Shown one piece after another: positions 61,016 through 64,000 of a stretch of 64,000 nucleotides of DNA. The translations under genes were made by a program, and so were the position numbers. Each line of letters opens with the position of its first letter. The stretch's first letter is position 1. A model generated the notes under the pieces. That model did no database searches. It saw only the letters and a list, made by a program, of their open reading frames with translations, and was not told where the DNA came from. The DNA comes from Blasia pusilla (taxonomy: Eukaryota > Marchantiophyta > Marchantiopsida > Blasiales). The stretch spans positions 12,462,001 through 12,526,000 of the forward strand of contig CM114274.1 of the NCBI GenBank assembly GCA_050084515.1, written 5' to 3'.

Positions 61016-61580
61016 GACACATGGTGGTCAATCATTTGTTGAGGCTAAGTGCAAACTCACCTCCCCCCTTCCTCATTCCTAAAAAGGGTTGAAAACTGAA
61101 ACCCATAAGCAAAGGGCTCACAAGTGGGGCCCAACATGCTCATAAGTGGATGATTAGGCCCTAATGAACCCATATTTTACCATTTCCTTCATATGTTCCT
61201 CTTTTTCCCTTTGAGAATAGGATTAGTTTTGGATTAGGCTACAAATTTCATTGGTGCCTTGAGAGCTTAGGGCTTTCAAGGTTGCTAGAAATTTTGGGGA
61301 AATCCGTTGCGTGCTTTTGGGGATGGTTAGATTTTTTTTGTGACCAACTTTGATATTTACGCTCCTTATTTTTTTTAAACAAACTCTAATTTATTTCACA
61401 TTGGATGAGAGGTTGTGAATCAGGAATTCTTTTGTGTCTCTAAATTTTTTTGGTGATTTTGATATTTCCGATTCACGATCTTGATCGAGTTTAGATTTGC
61501 TTCATTGGCTTTCCTGAGCACATACGGAATGTGGAGCTAAGTGGTCAAGCAGGTGGAGGTAGCTTGATGGTCAATGCGGT
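61016..61580. other. No gene recognised
   Basis: AT-rich sequence leading into the second Copia tail. Probably older TE sequence. Confidence 0.35.
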
Positions 61581-61584
61581 GTGG

Positions 61585-61975
61585 CTTCATCAATTACTTC
61601 TTGAATAGGTGTTAGCGACTCATGACCTAGTGTAATATATGTAGACAATATAAGTAGCATTCAACTTGCTAATAAACTTATGTTTCATGCTGAAACAAAA
61701 CATGTAGAGGTGCACTATCACTTTATCAAAGAAAAAAATGCTCACGAGATAAATTGATCTTGTGTATATAGATAGAGATCACATTATTGAGATCTTTACA
61801 AATACATTTTCTAGAGATAAGTTTGAGATGTTTGGAGGCGATTTAAGTATAGGAGATATCAAAATAAGCATGAAGGATAATATTGAAGACCGAGTTATAA
61901 TCAAGATCATCAAACAGAAAAACTACTACGTTCGATACTCACATGAACTTCAAGAAGCTTAATCTTGGAAAGTCA
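61585..61975 (+). pseudogene. Copia retrotransposon RNase H tail (copy B)
   Basis: Reads V-W-L-H-Q-L-L near 61,585, Q-L-A-N-K...F-H-A-E-T-K-H-V-E-V-H-Y-H-F near 61,660-61,720 across frames, and I-E-I-F-T-N-T-F-S-R-D-K-F-E near 61,780, the conserved C-terminal blocks of Copia RNase H. Frameshifts and stops interrupt it. The same family as copy A at 22.2 kb, but better preserved. Confidence 0.75.
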
Positions 61976-62205
61976 ATTAAGTGCAATTGTCTTAACTAGT
62001 ATACAATCCGTTAGTTGACCAAAATTAGTATAACTTGAGACTTGGGTTAGGGTTGCTTATACATAACATATATAGTTGAGAAGGGAATCAGCCCCACTCA
62101 TTCTCTCATTGTGAAATTCCATTCTTCATGGTAGTATGTGTGTGTGAGAGCCATATTCCATCAATCATGCTTATTTAGCAATTTTCTACAATGACACTAT
62201 TCCAC
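61976..62205 (+). mobile_element. Copia 3' LTR-like region (copy B)
   Basis: Follows the RNase H tail and shares ordered blocks with 22,536-22,870, including catattccatcaat and caattttcta. It ends near the start of a hAT fragment. Confidence 0.5.
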
Positions 62206-62229
62206 CATGACATGCAAGAAATAATAAAA

Positions 62230-62669
62230 TGTGTAAGTTTTGTGTACAATGTAGATGGGATTGCAAACTTGATACCAGATAAGTATCACGATGAATGCAG
62301 AGGAGAAGTTGGGCTTACTTGATCAAGTAGTAGCACCAAAAGGAAGTAAGTTGATTAAGGGATTCTTCAATCTCGTAGGAATGGATGTTGTAGATTACAT
62401 GTGGGAAAAATATTTCAAGTAATGTGGCATACTATTCAACTAAGTACACCATGATTCTTTCAAGCAACCAGTGTTAGCAACTTAACAAAAAAGGTAAAGC
62501 GTCACTAAGGTCCAAGTTACAATTCTTTGCATACAACTCTACTAGCCAAACATACAGGGAATCTAAAGGAAAACGTTAACTACATTTTTGACAATCTATG
62601 CTTAGGTGCCATAGTCATCAAGGATGATTGGACTAATGTGAGGAACTAGTCTTTAGTGAACATCACGAT
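62230..62669 (+). pseudogene. hAT transposase fragment (second copy)
   Basis: In broken frames it reads V-V-D-Y-M-W-E-K-Y-F, then C-G-I-L-F-N and D-S-F-K. These match the 58-kb transposase blocks T-N-D-M-W-A-K-C-F, C-G-I-S-F-N and D-A-F-K at the same spacing. The match runs on to the L-V-N-I region just after the first catalytic Asp and is then cut off at 62,669 by a CAAGGTT-family end. Confidence 0.65.
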
Positions 62670-63010
62670 CAAGGTTTCACACGGACAATGTCCATATCTG
62701 TGGACTTATATTGCTCCCTAGGATAGATATGTTCGTGCGGCCCGCACCTAGGTCCACCTGCCCACAATGTAAACCTGGGCTCGGTTAGCTTGCACCCAGT
62801 CCCAAAAAAATTCCTCTGTTTGTGCCATCCATTTTGTAGCCCGCGAAGAGCTCCCCTCCCCCCTAAGCCCCCATTGGCCCATATAGGGCCCGCGATAGGC
62901 TACCCTCACTGGCCTGCGCAGGCTAGCCGTGGGCCTTGCAGACTTGGGCAAGCCTTATGTGAGCCTCGCCATGGCCCAATGTGCGCTTAGGGCGGTCGGG
63001 CCCGCTAGAT
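62670..63010. mobile_element. MITE-like copy inserted in hAT fragment, CAAGGTT family
   Basis: Left end CAAGGTTTCAC at 62670 with GGACAATGTCC inside, then a GC-rich body with GCCCGC words. No right end or duplication of the left flank (ATCACGAT) was found, so the right side is lost or rearranged. Confidence 0.5.
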
Positions 63011-63822
63011 GCATGCCATATGATGCGAGGGATCATTACCCTCAAGTATTGATAATATTCATCATGTTTTTGAACTAGTGGATGTCCGAGCCATACATGG
63101 ATTAATGGGAAATTTTCATATTTTACTCATAATTTAAACTACCCCTTAAGACCTTTTAAATCAACCTCAAGTGATCATATTGGCTAAGAGGACAACGTAT
63201 AAAATGAAGAGGTGATAAGAAATCAATAAGGCGTATTCCCAATTTCCCATAATAATGTGCATTTGAAAAACAAATAGTTTAAGGAGCTTTGGACATTAGT
63301 CAATTTTTGTCGACTAATGTCTCTCCCTAGGACAGACATACCCATGCAGGCCCGGGTTCCCACGGTCCAAACTCATGCCCTGCCCGAACGCAACGTAGAC
63401 CCGTGCTTAGCTAGCCCAACACTTGCACCCACACTAGCAACCCACCGCCCTTTCTTGCCGCTTGTTTTCTACCACGCATCAAGCCCACGATTCGCTCATA
63501 GAGGCGTGCGCATGGCCCACACAAAACTTACTGGGCCTACATCGGCTTGTGGTAGGTCTGTGCAAGGCCCACACATATGTCTTTTGCGAGCCAACCGCAG
63601 GCCTTGAGCCTATACAATACGCATCCTAAGAGCCCTATAGGCTTACCAAAGACCTTGCGCGCGTTAGGCAAAGACTCAATGCAATCCATGTGAGGGCTTG
63701 TAGGCCACACACCCGTTGGATCCCTGCCCATCTCCCTTGATCCAAGCCCACACCCGTTCTCAGGTCCCCAACTCATGTAGGCGACTAGGGTACCTAGAAA
63801 ACTCGAGCATGGGATCCATTGG
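63011..63822. other. AT-rich spacer, then GC-rich MITE-body-like sequence
   Basis: 63,011-63,290 is AT-rich with nothing recognised. From about 63,320 (GGACAGACAT, then GCAGGCCCGGG) the sequence again resembles the GC-rich body of the family. No gene. Confidence 0.35.
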
Positions 63823-64000
63823 CAAGGTTGGACACGAACAATGTTTGTCTCCGCAAACATGTCTATATCTGCAGACTTATATCCGACCCTAGGACAGACA
63901 TGTCTGTGCGGATTTGGGTTCTTCAGCCCACATCCAAACCGGTCGAGCCTGTAAGGTAGACCCAGGCTGGCCGAGCCCGCACCTATTTTGTAGCCTGCAT
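63823..64000. mobile_element. MITE-like left end running off the window
   Basis: CAAGGTTGGACACG at 63823, followed by GGACAGACATGTC and GC-rich body. Truncated by the window edge. Confidence 0.45.

Overview
The window reads as nuclear DNA of a land plant, mostly a graveyard of plant transposable elements. The evidence is plant-type Copia, CACTA and hAT protein remnants, an LTR-retroelement family with gag, zinc-knuckle and DSGA-protease regions, a satellite array with a period of about 180 bp, and a land-plant-type 5S rRNA sequence. The 5S sequence resembles my memory of bryophyte 5S more than seed-plant 5S, so a non-flowering plant is my weak guess. I found no intact host gene, no tRNA and no CRISPR array.

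Layout. 1-4.9 kb: minus-strand LTR element (R1) with gag, two zinc knuckles and protease; its upstream region holds a 19-bp minisatellite and an LTR-like stretch. 5.3-7.6 kb: CACTA remnants and a possible Copia RT scrap. 9-11.6 kb: AT-rich DNA with small inverted-repeat elements and a 27-bp hairpin. 11.86-19.6 kb: CpG-rich, non-repetitive island A, with no recognisable gene but a 5S-rRNA-derived retroposed element. 19.7-22.2 kb: very AT-rich, empty. 22.2-22.9 kb: Copia tail plus LTR. 23.1-29 kb: an R1-family element on the plus strand (R2), apparently split by a minus-strand relative (R3); R2 continues past its protease into a decayed cytosine-5 DNA methyltransferase-like region. 31.2 kb: hAT-type MITE. 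33.5 kb: CACTA transposase scrap. 36.9-45.2 kb: CpG-rich island B. 46.5 kb: MITE-like end and GC-rich stretch. 47.7-51.5 kb: broken protein-kinase-like gene followed by a broken multidomain gene of unknown function. 52.3-55.9 kb: ~180-bp satellite. 56.1-58.8 kb: decayed hAT transposase. 59.5-64 kb: GC-rich palindromic repeats and MITE-like ends, a second Copia tail and a second hAT fragment.

How it fits together. Nothing here looks like a working pathway. The elements are nested and eroded, and many premature stops are TAG where CAG or TGG is expected. One pair of R1/R3 copies differs mainly at CpG sites (CG in one, TG or CA in the other). That fits long-term cytosine methylation and deamination of the TE compartment, while islands A and B have escaped it. 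The items most worth following up are the methyltransferase-bearing retroelement family, the 5S-derived retroposon with a perfect target-site duplication, the hAT-type MITE family with 8-bp duplications, and the kinase-like/unknown gene pair.
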